NCBI GenBank assembly: GCA_035556655.1
Contig: DATMFW010000033.1
Coordinates: 1-64,000 of the forward strand
DNA: 64,000 nucleotides
DNA from: JBDSKH01 sp035556655
GTDB lineage: Bacteria; Actinomycetota; Actinomycetes; Actinomycetales; Microbacteriaceae
Direction of reading: 5' to 3'
This document shows positions 48,602 to 57,108 of this stretch, piece after piece; position 1 is the first letter of the stretch; every line of letters begins with the position of its first letter. The notes below the pieces were generated by a model, which was given only the letters and a program-made list of their open reading frames with translations, did not search any database and was not told the origin of the DNA. Made by a program: the position numbers and the translations under genes.

Positions 48602-49176
48602 ACGGTCACGAGGTCACGCAGCCGGTCGAGGGTCGAGGCCCCGATGCCGGGCACGTCGAGAAGATCGTCGACGCTCGCGAACCGGCCGTGCTGCTGGCGC
48701 CAGTCGAGGATGCCCTGCGCCTTCGCCGGGCCGATGCCCGGCAGGGAGTCGAGCGCGGAGAGATCGGCGGTGTTGAGGTTCACCCGCCCCCCGGCCGCCG
48801 CGCCGGCGGCCGGGGCCTCGCCGAGGGCCGGGACCAGGATCTGCTCGCCGTCGTCGAGCGGCCGGGCCAGGTTCAGCGCGGCCGGGTCGGCCTCGGGAGT
48901 GAACCCGCCGGCTGCGGCCACCGCATCGACCCCGCGGTCGCCGGCGTGCAGGGCGTAGAGCCCCGGAACCGTCACCTCGCCGAGGATGTGCACGTAGATG
49001 ACACCGGCCGGCGCCAGGGAGCTCGGAGACGGGCCCGGTGCGATGACCGACGTCGTGCCGTGCGGAGTGAGCGCCGTGATGAGCACGGCGATGCCCGCCC
49101 CGGCCAGACCGAGCACCACGAGGGCGCCCGCCCGCAGACTGCGCCGAGCGGGATCGGGGACGGGCGCCGGACTCAC
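48598..49176 (-). CDS. comEA: ComEA family competence DNA-binding protein
   Basis: A 192-residue membrane-anchored protein. One N-terminal helix (AGALVVLGLAGAGIAVLITAL) is followed by an SLBB domain (VIYVHILGEVTVPGLYALHAG) and C-terminal tandem helix-hairpin-helix (GRVNLNTADLSALDSLPGIGPAKAQGILDW, DDLLDVPGIGASTLDRL). It binds double-stranded DNA outside the membrane and hands it to ComEC. The GTG has TAACCT six bases upstream (leaderless). Together with comEC it suggests a competence-type uptake route; no pilus genes are in the window. Confidence 0.9.
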   Translation of the reverse strand: MSPAPVPDPARRSLRAGALVVLGLAGAGIAVLITALTPHGTTSVIAPGPSPSSLAPAGVIYVHILGEVTVPGLYALHAGDRGVDAVAAAGGFTPEADPAALNLARPLDDGEQILVPALGEAPAAGAAAGGRVNLNTADLSALDSLPGIGPAKAQGILDWRQQHGRFASVDDLLDVPGIGASTLDRLRDLVTV

Positions 49177-49188
49177 CCGGGGAGGTTA
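49177..49188 (-). promoter_or_regulatory. leaderless -10 of comEA-comEC
   Basis: TAACCT (49188-49183) stands six bases before the GTG at 49176. Confidence 0.5.
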
Positions 49189-49270
49189 CGAGAGCCGGGG
49201 TGCGGGCACGATCCGGTGCGGGATCAAGCGGGGAGCCATCCGGCGATGCCCCGCTGTGAGCGAGAAGCGA

Positions 49271-51835
49271 TCAGCCCTTCGTGGCGATGTTGACCACGCG
49301 CGGGGCGCGGACGATGACGTTCACGATCTCGCGGTCGCCGACGGCACGGGCGACCCCGGCCGTGGCCCGGGCGAGGGCCTCGAGCTCCTCCGCGCTGATC
49401 GTCGGCGAGACCTCGAGCTTGTCGCGCATCTTGCCGTCGACCTGGACGATCGCGGTCACCGACTCCTCCACGAGCAGCGTCGTGTCGGGCTTGCGCAGCC
49501 CGGCCGCCGACACCGAGCCGTGGTAGCCGAGGCGCTCCCACATGTCCTCCGCGGTGTGCGGGGCGAACAGCGACAGCAGCACCGTGACGACCTCGATCGC
49601 CTCGCGCACGGCGGGGTCGCCGGCTCCCGGACCGGTGTCGATCGTCTTGCGGATCGCGTTCACCAGCTCCATCAGGCGCGCCACGACGACGTTGAACTTG
49701 AACGCCTCGAGCAGACCGGGGGCATCGGCGAGCAGGTGATGGGTCTGGCGCCGCAGCGCCGTGTCGCCGCCCTTCCACTCGACCTCGGGTTTCGAGGTGA
49801 CCTCGCCCGACACACGCCAGGCGCGCGCCAGGAACTTCGAGGCACCGGCGGGCGAGACGTCGGCCCAGTCGATGTCGTCCTCGGGCGGGCTCGCGAACGC
49901 CATCGTCAGGCGGATCGCGTCGGCGCCGTGCGCGTCGAGCTCGGAGGCGAACTCGACGAGGTTGCCCTTCGACTTGCTCATCGCCTTGCCGTTGAGGATC
50001 ACGCTGCCCTGATTGAGCACCGCGCTGAACGGCTCGGTGAACGAGACATAGCCGAGGTCGAACAGCACCTTCGTGATGAAGCGCGCGTAGAGCAGGTGCA
50101 GGATCGCGTGCTCGACACCGCCGACGTACTGATCGATCGGCGCCCACTTCTCGGCCTCCGCCGGGTCGAACGCCCGGTCGGGGTCGTTCGGGTTCAGGTA
50201 GCGCAGGAAGTACCACGACGAGTCGACGAAGGTGTCCATGGTGTCGGGGTCGCGCCGGCCGCCCGGGACCGTGACCCAGTCGGTCGCGGCACCCAGCGGC
50301 GAGGAGCCCTTCGGCTTCAGGTCGAGCCCCGCCGGATCGGGCAGGGTCACCGGCAGCTGGTCCTCGGGGACCGGGGTGAGCGAGCCGTCGTCGCCGTGGA
50401 TGATCGGAATCGGGGTGCCCCAGTACCGCTGGCGCGAGATCAGCCAGTCGCGAAGGCGATAGGTCTTGGCGGCCCGCCCCGCATCCGCCGCCTCGAGCAG
50501 TTCGATGACGCGCTTGATCGCGTTGTTCTTGCTCAGACCGTCCAGCGGGCCCGAGTTGATCATGCGCCCGTCGCCGCCGAGCGCCTTGCCGGTCGCGACC
50601 GGGTCGAGCGGCGGGACCTCGCCGGACTCGAGCATCTCGGGCGTGATGATCGGCAGCGCACCCGTCGACGGCGCGTTGGTGTCGACGACGACCCGGACGC
50701 CGAGTCCGAACTTCAGCGCGAAGTCGAGGTCGCGCTGATCGTGAGCCGGCACGCCCATCACGGCACCGTGGCCGTAGTCGGCCAGCACGTAGTCGGCGGT
50801 CCAGACCGGGATGCGCTCGCCGTTCAGCGGGTTCACGGCCCAGCGTTCGAGGGGGATGCCGGTCTTCTCGCGTCCCGCGTCCTGGCGCTCGATCTCGGTG
50901 GACTTCTGCACCTGCTGCAGGTACTCGGCGAACGCCGCCTGCACCTCGGGGGTCGAGCCCGCGGCCAGCTCCGCGGCCAGCTCGGAGTCGGGGGCGACGA
51001 CCATGAACGTCGTGCCGAACAGCGTGTCGGGGCGGGTGGTGAACACGGTGACCGGCTCGTCGCGACCCTCGATGACGAAGTCGACCTCGGCGCCCGTCGA
51101 GCGACCGATCCAGTTGCGCTGCATCGCCAGCACCTTGCTCGGCCACGAGCCCTCGAGCTGGTTCAGGTCATCGAGCAGCCGGTCGGCGTAGTCGGTGATC
51201 TTGAAGTACCACTGAGTGAGCTTCTTCTTCACCACGACCGCACCGGAACGCTCGGACGTGCCGTCGGGAAGAACCTGCTCGTTGGCCAGCACCGTCTGGT
51301 CCACCGGATCCCAGTTGACCCAGCTGTCCTTGCGGTAGGCCAGCCCCTTCTCGTACAGCTTCAGGAACAGCCACTGGTTCCACTTGTAGTACTCGGGGTC
51401 GGAGGTGTGCAGCTCGCGGCTCCAGTCGAAGCTGTTGCCGTAGCGCTTGAACGACGCCTTCTGCTGCGCGATGTTGTCGTAGGTCCAGCCGCGCGGGTCG
51501 ATGCCCCGCTTGATCGCGGCGTTCTCGGCCGGGAGCCCGAACGAGTCCCAGCCGATCGGATGCAGCACGTTGAAGCCCTGCAGCCGCCAGTAGCGGGCCA
51601 CGATGTCGCCGTAGGCGAACGCCTCGGCGTGCCCCATGTGCAGGTCGCCCGAGGGGTACGGGAACATGTCGAGCACGTACTTGCGCGGACGCGTGTCGCC
51701 CGGATCGTCGGTCGCGTAGGGCTTGGTCTCTTCCCAGCGCGCCATCCACTTCTCCTGGATGCGCGCGAAGTCGTACTCGACGGCGTCGTCGGTGGTGCCG
51801 TCGGGGGTCGCGTCGTCGCTGTCGTGCTGGGTCAC
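49271..51835 (-). CDS. leuS: leucyl-tRNA synthetase
   Basis: A class I synthetase of 854 residues. HIGH reads HMGH in PSGDLHMGHAEA, the CP1 editing domain contains TTRPDTLFGTTFMV and a TGxxxP-type loop, and KMSKS reads KAMSKSKGN. The C-terminal Leu-specific anticodon domain ends in IVRAPRVVNIATKG. An acidic N-terminal extension (MTQHDSDDATPDGTTDD) is seen. GTG 51835 follows GGAAG by nine bases. No leader peptide with leucine codons was found upstream of leuS. Confidence 0.96.
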   Translation of the reverse strand: MTQHDSDDATPDGTTDDAVEYDFARIQEKWMARWEETKPYATDDPGDTRPRKYVLDMFPYPSGDLHMGHAEAFAYGDIVARYWRLQGFNVLHPIGWDSFGLPAENAAIKRGIDPRGWTYDNIAQQKASFKRYGNSFDWSRELHTSDPEYYKWNQWLFLKLYEKGLAYRKDSWVNWDPVDQTVLANEQVLPDGTSERSGAVVVKKKLTQWYFKITDYADRLLDDLNQLEGSWPSKVLAMQRNWIGRSTGAEVDFVIEGRDEPVTVFTTRPDTLFGTTFMVVAPDSELAAELAAGSTPEVQAAFAEYLQQVQKSTEIERQDAGREKTGIPLERWAVNPLNGERIPVWTADYVLADYGHGAVMGVPAHDQRDLDFALKFGLGVRVVVDTNAPSTGALPIITPEMLESGEVPPLDPVATGKALGGDGRMINSGPLDGLSKNNAIKRVIELLEAADAGRAAKTYRLRDWLISRQRYWGTPIPIIHGDDGSLTPVPEDQLPVTLPDPAGLDLKPKGSSPLGAATDWVTVPGGRRDPDTMDTFVDSSWYFLRYLNPNDPDRAFDPAEAEKWAPIDQYVGGVEHAILHLLYARFITKVLFDLGYVSFTEPFSAVLNQGSVILNGKAMSKSKGNLVEFASELDAHGADAIRLTMAFASPPEDDIDWADVSPAGASKFLARAWRVSGEVTSKPEVEWKGGDTALRRQTHHLLADAPGLLEAFKFNVVVARLMELVNAIRKTIDTGPGAGDPAVREAIEVVTVLLSLFAPHTAEDMWERLGYHGSVSAAGLRKPDTTLLVEESVTAIVQVDGKMRDKLEVSPTISAEELEALARATAGVARAVGDREIVNVIVRAPRVVNIATKG

Positions 51836-51897
51836 AGGGTCAACTTCCGTGCAGAGGGGGTCGGTTGCCGTGGCGACGACAGCGATGGCGTCGCGGC

Positions 51898-53244
51898 TCA
51901 GTGATCCAGAGTAGCGACCCCGAGGGCGGCGAGCAGCGCCGCGGCCTTCAGCCGGGCCTCCGCGACCTCCTCGCCGGGGACCGACAGCGCCGTGATACCC
52001 CCGCCCGTGCCGATGCTCGCACCCCGGTCATCGAGCACGATGCTGCGGATCGTCATCGCCAGATCGACCCGGCCGTCGCGACCCAGGTAGCCGAACGCGC
52101 CGGCGTAGAGACCGCGAGCGCGCCCCTCCAGCTTCTCGAGCAGCTGTGTCGCCCGCAGCTTCGGCGCCCCGGTCATCGATCCGGCCGGCAGGCATGCCCT
52201 GATCGCGTCGATGCCGTCGAGTCCCTCGCGCAGGGTCCCCTGGATCGAGCTGACCAGCTGATGCACCTGCGGATAGCTCTCGACCGCGAGCAGGCTCGGC
52301 ACGGTGACACTGCCCGGATCGCTGACCCGCTGCAGGTCGTTGCGCATCAGATCGACGATCATCACGTTCTCGGCGCGTTCCTTGTCGCTGGCCAGCAACT
52401 CGTCCCTGAGGCGCGCGTCGGATGCGGTGTCCGGGTCGCGCGGCCGCGTCCCCTTGATCGGGTGGGTGCGCACGATCGCCCGCTCGCCCGGTTCCACCTC
52501 GAGGAAGCGCTCCGGGCTGGAGCTCAGCAGGCTGATTCCGCCGATGCGCAGCAGGGCACCGTGGTGGCTGGGACTCTGCGCCCGCAGGCGGGCGTACACC
52601 TCGACCGGGTCGAACTCCCCCGCCACCTCGACCTCGGTGGTGAGGCACAACTGGTAGGCCTCGCCGTCACGGATGGCCTCCTGGCAGGCCAGGATCTTGG
52701 CGATGTACCCGGCGTCGGTGTCGCGCCAGACGGCGAGGTCGTCGCGTGCCGGCGCAGCCGGTGTATCGACACACTCGGGATCCGCGCGGTCTCGATACTC
52801 CGCGAGGCGGCTGTTCGCCCACCGGACCCAGTGCTCGTGCTCCTGCCACGACTCGCCGAGGGCGAGCAGCTGGGCGGTGCCGTCCGCGTCCACCGCGACC
52901 GCGCGATCCACTCGCAGGAACGCCGCATCGGGGAAGCGCGGTCGCCGCGCCACCTCGACGCCCATCGTCTCGCCGCGCAGCTCGTACCCGAGCCATCCGA
53001 CGAGTCCCAGCCGGAACGGCGGGGCGTCGGCGTCGGCCTCGGGGACCGGGCCGGCCAGCTCGGCCCGCACCGCATCCAGCACCGGGGCGGACGGTGACCA
53101 GCGCTCGCCCGAGCCGAGATAACTGGTGCCGGCCGGGCCGCTGTCGAGCCAGAAGACGTCGGTGTCGTCGCCGTACAGCGCGGCGAATACGCCGGCCGCC
53201 GAGAATCCTCCTCCGAGCGGATGGCGCAGTAGGCGCAGCGGCAT
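51898..53244 (-). CDS. pabB: aminodeoxychorismate synthase component I
   Basis: A 448-residue chorismate-utilising enzyme of folate synthesis. The PIKGTRPR motif carries the lysine that marks PabB rather than TrpE (PIAGT-like), and VMIVDLMRNDLQRV, SVTVPSLLAVESYPQVHQLVS, CLPAGSMTGAPKL and IGTGGGI are the other blocks. It adds an amino group to chorismate, with ammonia from a PabA amidotransferase not seen in this window. The ATG has TAGGAT six bases upstream, interlocked with the pabC promoter. Confidence 0.92.
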   Translation of the reverse strand: MPLRLLRHPLGGGFSAAGVFAALYGDDTDVFWLDSGPAGTSYLGSGERWSPSAPVLDAVRAELAGPVPEADADAPPFRLGLVGWLGYELRGETMGVEVARRPRFPDAAFLRVDRAVAVDADGTAQLLALGESWQEHEHWVRWANSRLAEYRDRADPECVDTPAAPARDDLAVWRDTDAGYIAKILACQEAIRDGEAYQLCLTTEVEVAGEFDPVEVYARLRAQSPSHHGALLRIGGISLLSSSPERFLEVEPGERAIVRTHPIKGTRPRDPDTASDARLRDELLASDKERAENVMIVDLMRNDLQRVSDPGSVTVPSLLAVESYPQVHQLVSSIQGTLREGLDGIDAIRACLPAGSMTGAPKLRATQLLEKLEGRARGLYAGAFGYLGRDGRVDLAMTIRSIVLDDRGASIGTGGGITALSVPGEEVAEARLKAAALLAALGVATLDH

Positions 53245-53258
53245 AGCCTGATCCTATG
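53242..53258. promoter_or_regulatory. interlocked divergent leaderless promoters of pabB and pabC
   Basis: CATAGCCTGATCCTATG spans both start codons. Plus strand TAGCCT (53244-53249) lies six bases before ATG 53256; minus strand TAGGAT (53256-53251) lies six bases before ATG 53244. Each -10 includes the first base of the other gene's start codon. The outer CATAG/CTATG is an exact inverted repeat. Confidence 0.6.
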
Positions 53259-54041
53259 AGCGCGGCCCCGGTCTCCCTGTGGCGGGACGGAAGGCTGGAA
53301 CCGCGCGAGGACTGCGACGTGCTTCCGGCGACGATCGAGGCCGCCGACTCGTGGCTCGTCGCCGACGGCGCCGTGCGCGCGCTCGAGCTGCATCGCAGCC
53401 GTTTCATGACCTCGATTCCGCGCGGCCGGTACCCTCAGCTGGACCCGGGAGTGTTCTGGGAGGCGAGCATCGCCGCGATCCCGCGCGAGGGTCTGTGGTT
53501 CCCGCGGGTCGAACTGCGCACCCAGCTGCTGACCCCGCAGTTGCTGATGCGCCTGCGCGAAGCCCCCGAACTGCGGCGCTCGATCGTGCTGCGCACCCAT
53601 GCCGGGCGCGATCCGCGCCGCGCCGCGCGGTTCAAGGGACCGGATCTCGAGGCGATGACGCGGCTGCGCACCGAGGCGCAGCGGCACGGGGCCGACGAGG
53701 CCGTGCTGCTCAGCCCGCAGGGGTTCGTCGCCGAGGGGTCGACGACGTCGCTGGCCTGGTGGCGCGGCGACGCGCTCTGCGTGCCCGCCGGCGACATCGA
53801 GCGGATCGACGGGGTCACCCTGCGCTCGGTCCTCGCCCTGGCGACGGCCATGGGCATCGATGTGCTGCACGAGTCCGTGACCCCGGCTGAGCTGGAGGGG
53901 CTCGAGGTGTGGGCGCTGAACGCGGTGCACGGCATCCGCATCGTCACGTCCTGGGTCGACGGCCCGGCGACCGCGGAGGAACCCGGGCGGTTCGCCGCAT
54001 GGCAGGCACGCCTCGAGGCGCTGCGGAGGCCGCTGCCGTGA
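53256..54041 (+). CDS. pabC: aminodeoxychorismate lyase-like class IV PLP enzyme
   Basis: A 261-residue fold-type IV PLP enzyme, which would convert aminodeoxychorismate to p-aminobenzoate and pyruvate. The PLP lysine is in ARFKGPDLEAM (near residue 132) and the phosphate loop is VAEGSTTSLAWW, with the Glu/Ser/Thr run typical of class IV. Divergence from pabB supports the pabC call, but a branched-chain or D-amino-acid aminotransferase relative cannot be excluded. The stop overlaps the GTG of the DedA gene. Confidence 0.83.
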   Translation: MSAAPVSLWRDGRLEPREDCDVLPATIEAADSWLVADGAVRALELHRSRFMTSIPRGRYPQLDPGVFWEASIAAIPREGLWFPRVELRTQLLTPQLLMRLREAPELRRSIVLRTHAGRDPRRAARFKGPDLEAMTRLRTEAQRHGADEAVLLSPQGFVAEGSTTSLAWWRGDALCVPAGDIERIDGVTLRSVLALATAMGIDVLHESVTPAELEGLEVWALNAVHGIRIVTSWVDGPATAEEPGRFAAWQARLEALRRPLP

Positions 54042-54718
54042 CCCTCGTCAACGACCTGCTCATGTGGGTGCTCGACCTGGTGCAGTCGGTCGACCCGCTC
54101 GCCCGCATCCTGCTGGCCGGGCTCGGAATCCTGCTAGAGACCTCGCTGCTGGTCGGGCTGATCGTCCCGGGCGACTCGATCGTGCTGGTCGCCAGCACGG
54201 GGATCGACCACCCCGCGCAGTACGCCGGGATGCTGGTGGCGGTCATCGTCGGCGCCCTCTGCGGCGAGAGCATCGGCTTCGCCCTCGGCAGGTTCTTCGG
54301 CCCGCGCATCCGGGACTCCCGACTCGGGGCGCGCATCGGCGTGAAGAACTGGCACCGGGCCGAGTACTACGTCGACCGCCGGGGCGGGATCGCGGTCTTC
54401 GTCTCGCGGTTCCTGCCGGTTCTGCATTCGCTGGTGCCGGTGACCGTGGGGATGAGCACCATGAGCTACCGGCGCTTCATCTCCTGGACGGCTCCCGCCT
54501 GCGTGATCTGGGCCGTCGCGTACGTCACCGTCGGGTGGGTGGTCGCCGGCGGTTTCCGTGCCCTGCAGCAGCAACTGCACTACGCCGGCTACCTGTTCGT
54601 CGGGGCGATCGCGCTGTTCGTGGTGCTGGTGCTCGTCGGCAAGAAGCTGATCGAGCGCCGGGAGGCCCGGCACTGGTCGAGCCCCGGCGACGGCGACGCC
54701 AACACCCTCGACGACTAG
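54038..54718 (+). CDS. DedA family membrane protein
   Basis: A 226-residue DedA/SNARE-associated protein. ILLETSLLVGLIVPGDSIVLVAS is the first half-helix motif (the E and PGDS are conserved), followed by GALCGESIGFALGRFFG, YYVDRRGGIAVFVSRFLPVLHSLVPVTVGMSTMSYRRFI (R-x3-P) and two more helices. DedA proteins are thought to flip phospholipids or undecaprenyl phosphate, or help proton-motive homeostasis. GTG 54038 overlaps the pabC stop (GTGA), with GGAGG 8 bases ahead. Confidence 0.9.
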   Translation: MTLVNDLLMWVLDLVQSVDPLARILLAGLGILLETSLLVGLIVPGDSIVLVASTGIDHPAQYAGMLVAVIVGALCGESIGFALGRFFGPRIRDSRLGARIGVKNWHRAEYYVDRRGGIAVFVSRFLPVLHSLVPVTVGMSTMSYRRFISWTAPACVIWAVAYVTVGWVVAGGFRALQQQLHYAGYLFVGAIALFVVLVLVGKKLIERREARHWSSPGDGDANTLDD

Positions 54719-54780
54719 CAACGGGGCCGATACGGACATTCCGGGCGAGTGCGATCGCCCCGTTGGTCCGTATCGGCCCC
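54719..54780. terminator. nested inverted repeats between convergent genes
   Basis: A 15-bp perfect inverted repeat GGGGCCGATACGGAC (54723-54737) and GTCCGTATCGGCCCC (54766-54780) encloses 28 bases. A second pair, CAACGGGG (54719-54726) and CCCCGTTG (54758-54765), competes with it. There is no U-tract. It lies between the DedA stop and the osmoprotectant-binding protein stop. Confidence 0.5.
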
Positions 54781-54788
54781 GGATGCTG

Positions 54789-55715
54789 CTAGAGCAGACC
54801 CTGCGCGGTCAGCCAGTCCTTCGCGACCTGCTCGGGCGAGGGCTTGTCGTCGCCGGCGCTGATCTCGTTGAGGCTCAGCAACTCGTCGGTGGTGAGCTTC
54901 TCGGAGACCGAGTTCAACAGCGCGGCGAAGTCGTCATCCGCGAACTCGGCGTTGAACAGCGGCACGATGTTCTGCGCCGCGATCAGGTTCTTCGGGTCGT
55001 CGAGCACGACGAGGTCGTTCTGCTTGATCGACGGGGTGGTGGTGTAGATGTCGGCCACCTGGATGTTGTCCGCCAGCAGGTCGCTCAGCGTGCCGGGGCC
55101 GCCGTAGTCGTCGATCGCCTTGAACGTCCAGCCGGTCACCCCGTAGACCGACTCCAGGCCGGCACGCCCGTACGGACGGCCCTCGAACTCGGTGTTGGCA
55201 CCGATGGTGATCTCGGAGGCGATCCCCGCGAGATCTCCGATCGAGGTCAGACCGTGCTCGGCCGCGAACTCCGGGGTGACGACCAGTGCGTCGGCGTCCT
55301 CGGCCGGGGCGCTCTCGGCGACCGCCAGGCCGTTCTCGGCCACCACATCGGGCAGCGCCGCATCGACGTCCTCGGAGGAGGTCGCCGTGGCGCCCGTGTC
55401 GAGGCCGTAGAGCAGGTTGCCGGAGTAGTCCGGAATCAGGTCGATCGAGCCGTCCTGCAGCGCCGGGATGAAGGTCTCACGCGAGCCGATGCCGGCCGCG
55501 TAGTCGACCTCGTACCCGTTGGCGGCGAGCACCTGCCCGTACAACTGAGCCAGGATGTCGCTCTCGGCGAACCCCTGCGAGCCGATCGTGATCGCCGTGG
55601 TGTCACCCCCGTCGCCGCCTCCGTCGAGCGGATCGGCAGCACTGCAGGCGGCGAGTGCCGCCGTGAGTCCGAGTGCGGCGACGCCGGCGAGAACGCGCGT
55701 CTTCCGTGTGAACAT
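54789..55715 (-). CDS. osmoprotectant ABC transporter substrate-binding lipoprotein
   Basis: A 308-residue quaternary-amine-type binding protein (OsmF/OpuBC-like). The signal ends in LAACS (lipobox), and the mature domain has IGSQGFAESDILAQLYGQVLAANGY, LIPDYSGNLLYGL, YGVTGWTFKAIDDYGGPGTLSDLLADNIQVADIYTT and FPLF-like NIVPLFNAEFADDD. It binds glycine betaine, choline or related solutes outside the cell. Start ATG 55713-55715 overlaps the permease stop (TGATG), so the longer reading frame, which covers the permease, is rejected. Confidence 0.9.
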   Translation of the reverse strand: MFTRKTRVLAGVAALGLTAALAACSAADPLDGGGDGGDTTAITIGSQGFAESDILAQLYGQVLAANGYEVDYAAGIGSRETFIPALQDGSIDLIPDYSGNLLYGLDTGATATSSEDVDAALPDVVAENGLAVAESAPAEDADALVVTPEFAAEHGLTSIGDLAGIASEITIGANTEFEGRPYGRAGLESVYGVTGWTFKAIDDYGGPGTLSDLLADNIQVADIYTTTPSIKQNDLVVLDDPKNLIAAQNIVPLFNAEFADDDFAALLNSVSEKLTTDELLSLNEISAGDDKPSPEQVAKDWLTAQGLL

Positions 55716-56464
55716 CAGAGATTTCCTTCCGTGGTGGGTGTCCGGATGATCGCCGGCACTCGGGACGAGCGCCGCTCTCTGGTGCTGGCGGGACGCGCCC
55801 GGCCGCGGGACACCCCGCGCGGCTGGACGAGCTTCTGGGCGACGGCCAAGAGACCGTCGATGGCGAGCGCCAGGGCGGCGACGAGCACCGCTCCGACGAC
55901 CGCCAGGGTGTAATCGCGACGGGCGAGCCCCTCGATCAGGTAGCGACCGAGGCCGCCCTGGGCGACATAGCCGGCGACGGTGGCGGTCGCGATGACCTGC
56001 AGCGTCGCCGAGCGGAGGCCACCGAGCATCAGCGGCAGCCCGAGCGGGATCTCGACCCGCCCGAGGATCTGCCATTCGGACATGCCCAGCGCCCGTGCCG
56101 CGTCGACCGGTTGCCGGTCGACCGCCTCGATGCCGGCGTACACCCCGGCCAGCAGGGGCGGCACGGCGAGGACCACGAGCACCGCGATGAGCGGCGCGAG
56201 ACCGAGGCCCGCCAGCAGGACGATGAACAGCAGGAAGCCGAAGGTCGGCAGCGCCCGGGCCGCCGAGGTGAGACCGATGACGAACGAACGGCCTCGTCCG
56301 GTGTGACCGATGAGCAGCCCGAGCGGCACGGCGATGAGGATGGCGATCCCGACGCTCAGCCCGGTATAGAGCAGGTGGTCGGCGATCCGCTGGGCGATCC
56401 CGGGGTCGCCCGCCCAGTGCGCGGGGTCGAGGATGTACGCGAAGGCATCGGCAAAGAAGTTCAT
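55715..56464 (-). CDS. osmoprotectant ABC transporter permease (OpuB/OpuC type)
   Basis: A 249-residue permease with six hydrophobic helices. The EAA loop is DAARALGMSEWQILGRVEIPLGLPLMLGGLRSATLQVIATATVAGYVAQGGLG. LLYTGLSVGIAILIAVPLGLLIG and RALPTFGFLLFIVLLAGLG are typical of the ProW/OpuCB group. It pairs with the second permease gene (56461-57108) to form the pore; ATG overlaps the upstream permease stop. Confidence 0.9.
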   Translation of the reverse strand: MNFFADAFAYILDPAHWAGDPGIAQRIADHLLYTGLSVGIAILIAVPLGLLIGHTGRGRSFVIGLTSAARALPTFGFLLFIVLLAGLGLAPLIAVLVVLAVPPLLAGVYAGIEAVDRQPVDAARALGMSEWQILGRVEIPLGLPLMLGGLRSATLQVIATATVAGYVAQGGLGRYLIEGLARRDYTLAVVGAVLVAALALAIDGLLAVAQKLVQPRGVSRGRARPASTRERRSSRVPAIIRTPTTEGNL

Positions 56465-57108
56465 GCCGCCCTCCCCGCGCGCCGCGACCAGGGCAGCAGC
56501 AACCGCCCGAGCAGCACGAGCACGATGTCGAAGACCGCTGCGATGAGCAGCGTGAACACGATGCCGATCACGATCTCCTCCGGGAACGCCCGCTGATAGC
56601 CGTTGGTGAACAGGTACCCGAGGCCGCCCTTGCCGATCAGCGCCGCGACGCTCAGCAGGCTCACGGTGCTGACCGAGACCACCCGCAGATTGGCCAGCAG
56701 CACGGGGCCGGCGAGCGGAAGCTGTACCGTCCAGAACCGGGACGCTGCCGCGAAGCCCACGGCGGTGGCCGATTGCAGCACGTCGGGCGAGACCGAGCCG
56801 AACCCGTCGATCGCCCCGCGCAGCATCATCGCGATCGCGTAGAGGCTGAGCGCCACGATGACGTTGAGGTCATCGAGGATGCGCGTGCCGAGCAGCAGGG
56901 GCATGACGACGAAGAGCGCGAGCGAGGGGATCGTGAACACGATGCCGAACACCGTCAGCAGCAGGCCGCGGAGCCAGGCGAACCGGCTCGCGACCCAGCC
57001 CAGCGGGATGGAGGCTGCGAAACCCACCAGGATCGGGATCGCACTCAGTCGCGCATGTTCCGCGGCGAGTCCGAGCACCAGGCCCAGGTTGTTCCACAGC
57101 CAGACCAT
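56461..57108 (-). CDS. osmoprotectant ABC transporter permease (second subunit)
   Basis: A 215-residue permease. FAASIPLGWVASRFAWLRGLLLTVFGIVFTIPSLALFVVM gives two helices, and DGFGSVSPDVLQSATAVGFAAASRFWTVQLPLAGPVLLANLRVVSVSTVSLLSVAALIGKGGLG is the EAA-like loop with the conserved G-K-G-G-L-G. It follows the ATPase gene (stop and start overlap) and overlaps the other permease gene. A heteromeric pair is standard for quaternary-ammonium importers. Confidence 0.9.
   Translation of the reverse strand: MVWLWNNLGLVLGLAAEHARLSAIPILVGFAASIPLGWVASRFAWLRGLLLTVFGIVFTIPSLALFVVMPLLLGTRILDDLNVIVALSLYAIAMMLRGAIDGFGSVSPDVLQSATAVGFAAASRFWTVQLPLAGPVLLANLRVVSVSTVSLLSVAALIGKGGLGYLFTNGYQRAFPEEIVIGIVFTLLIAAVFDIVLVLLGRLLLPWSRRAGRAA

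Noticed and set aside
51836..51897. Leucine leader peptide upstream of leuS
   Set aside because: The 62-base gap contains no short ORF with clustered leucine codons, unlike leuA.
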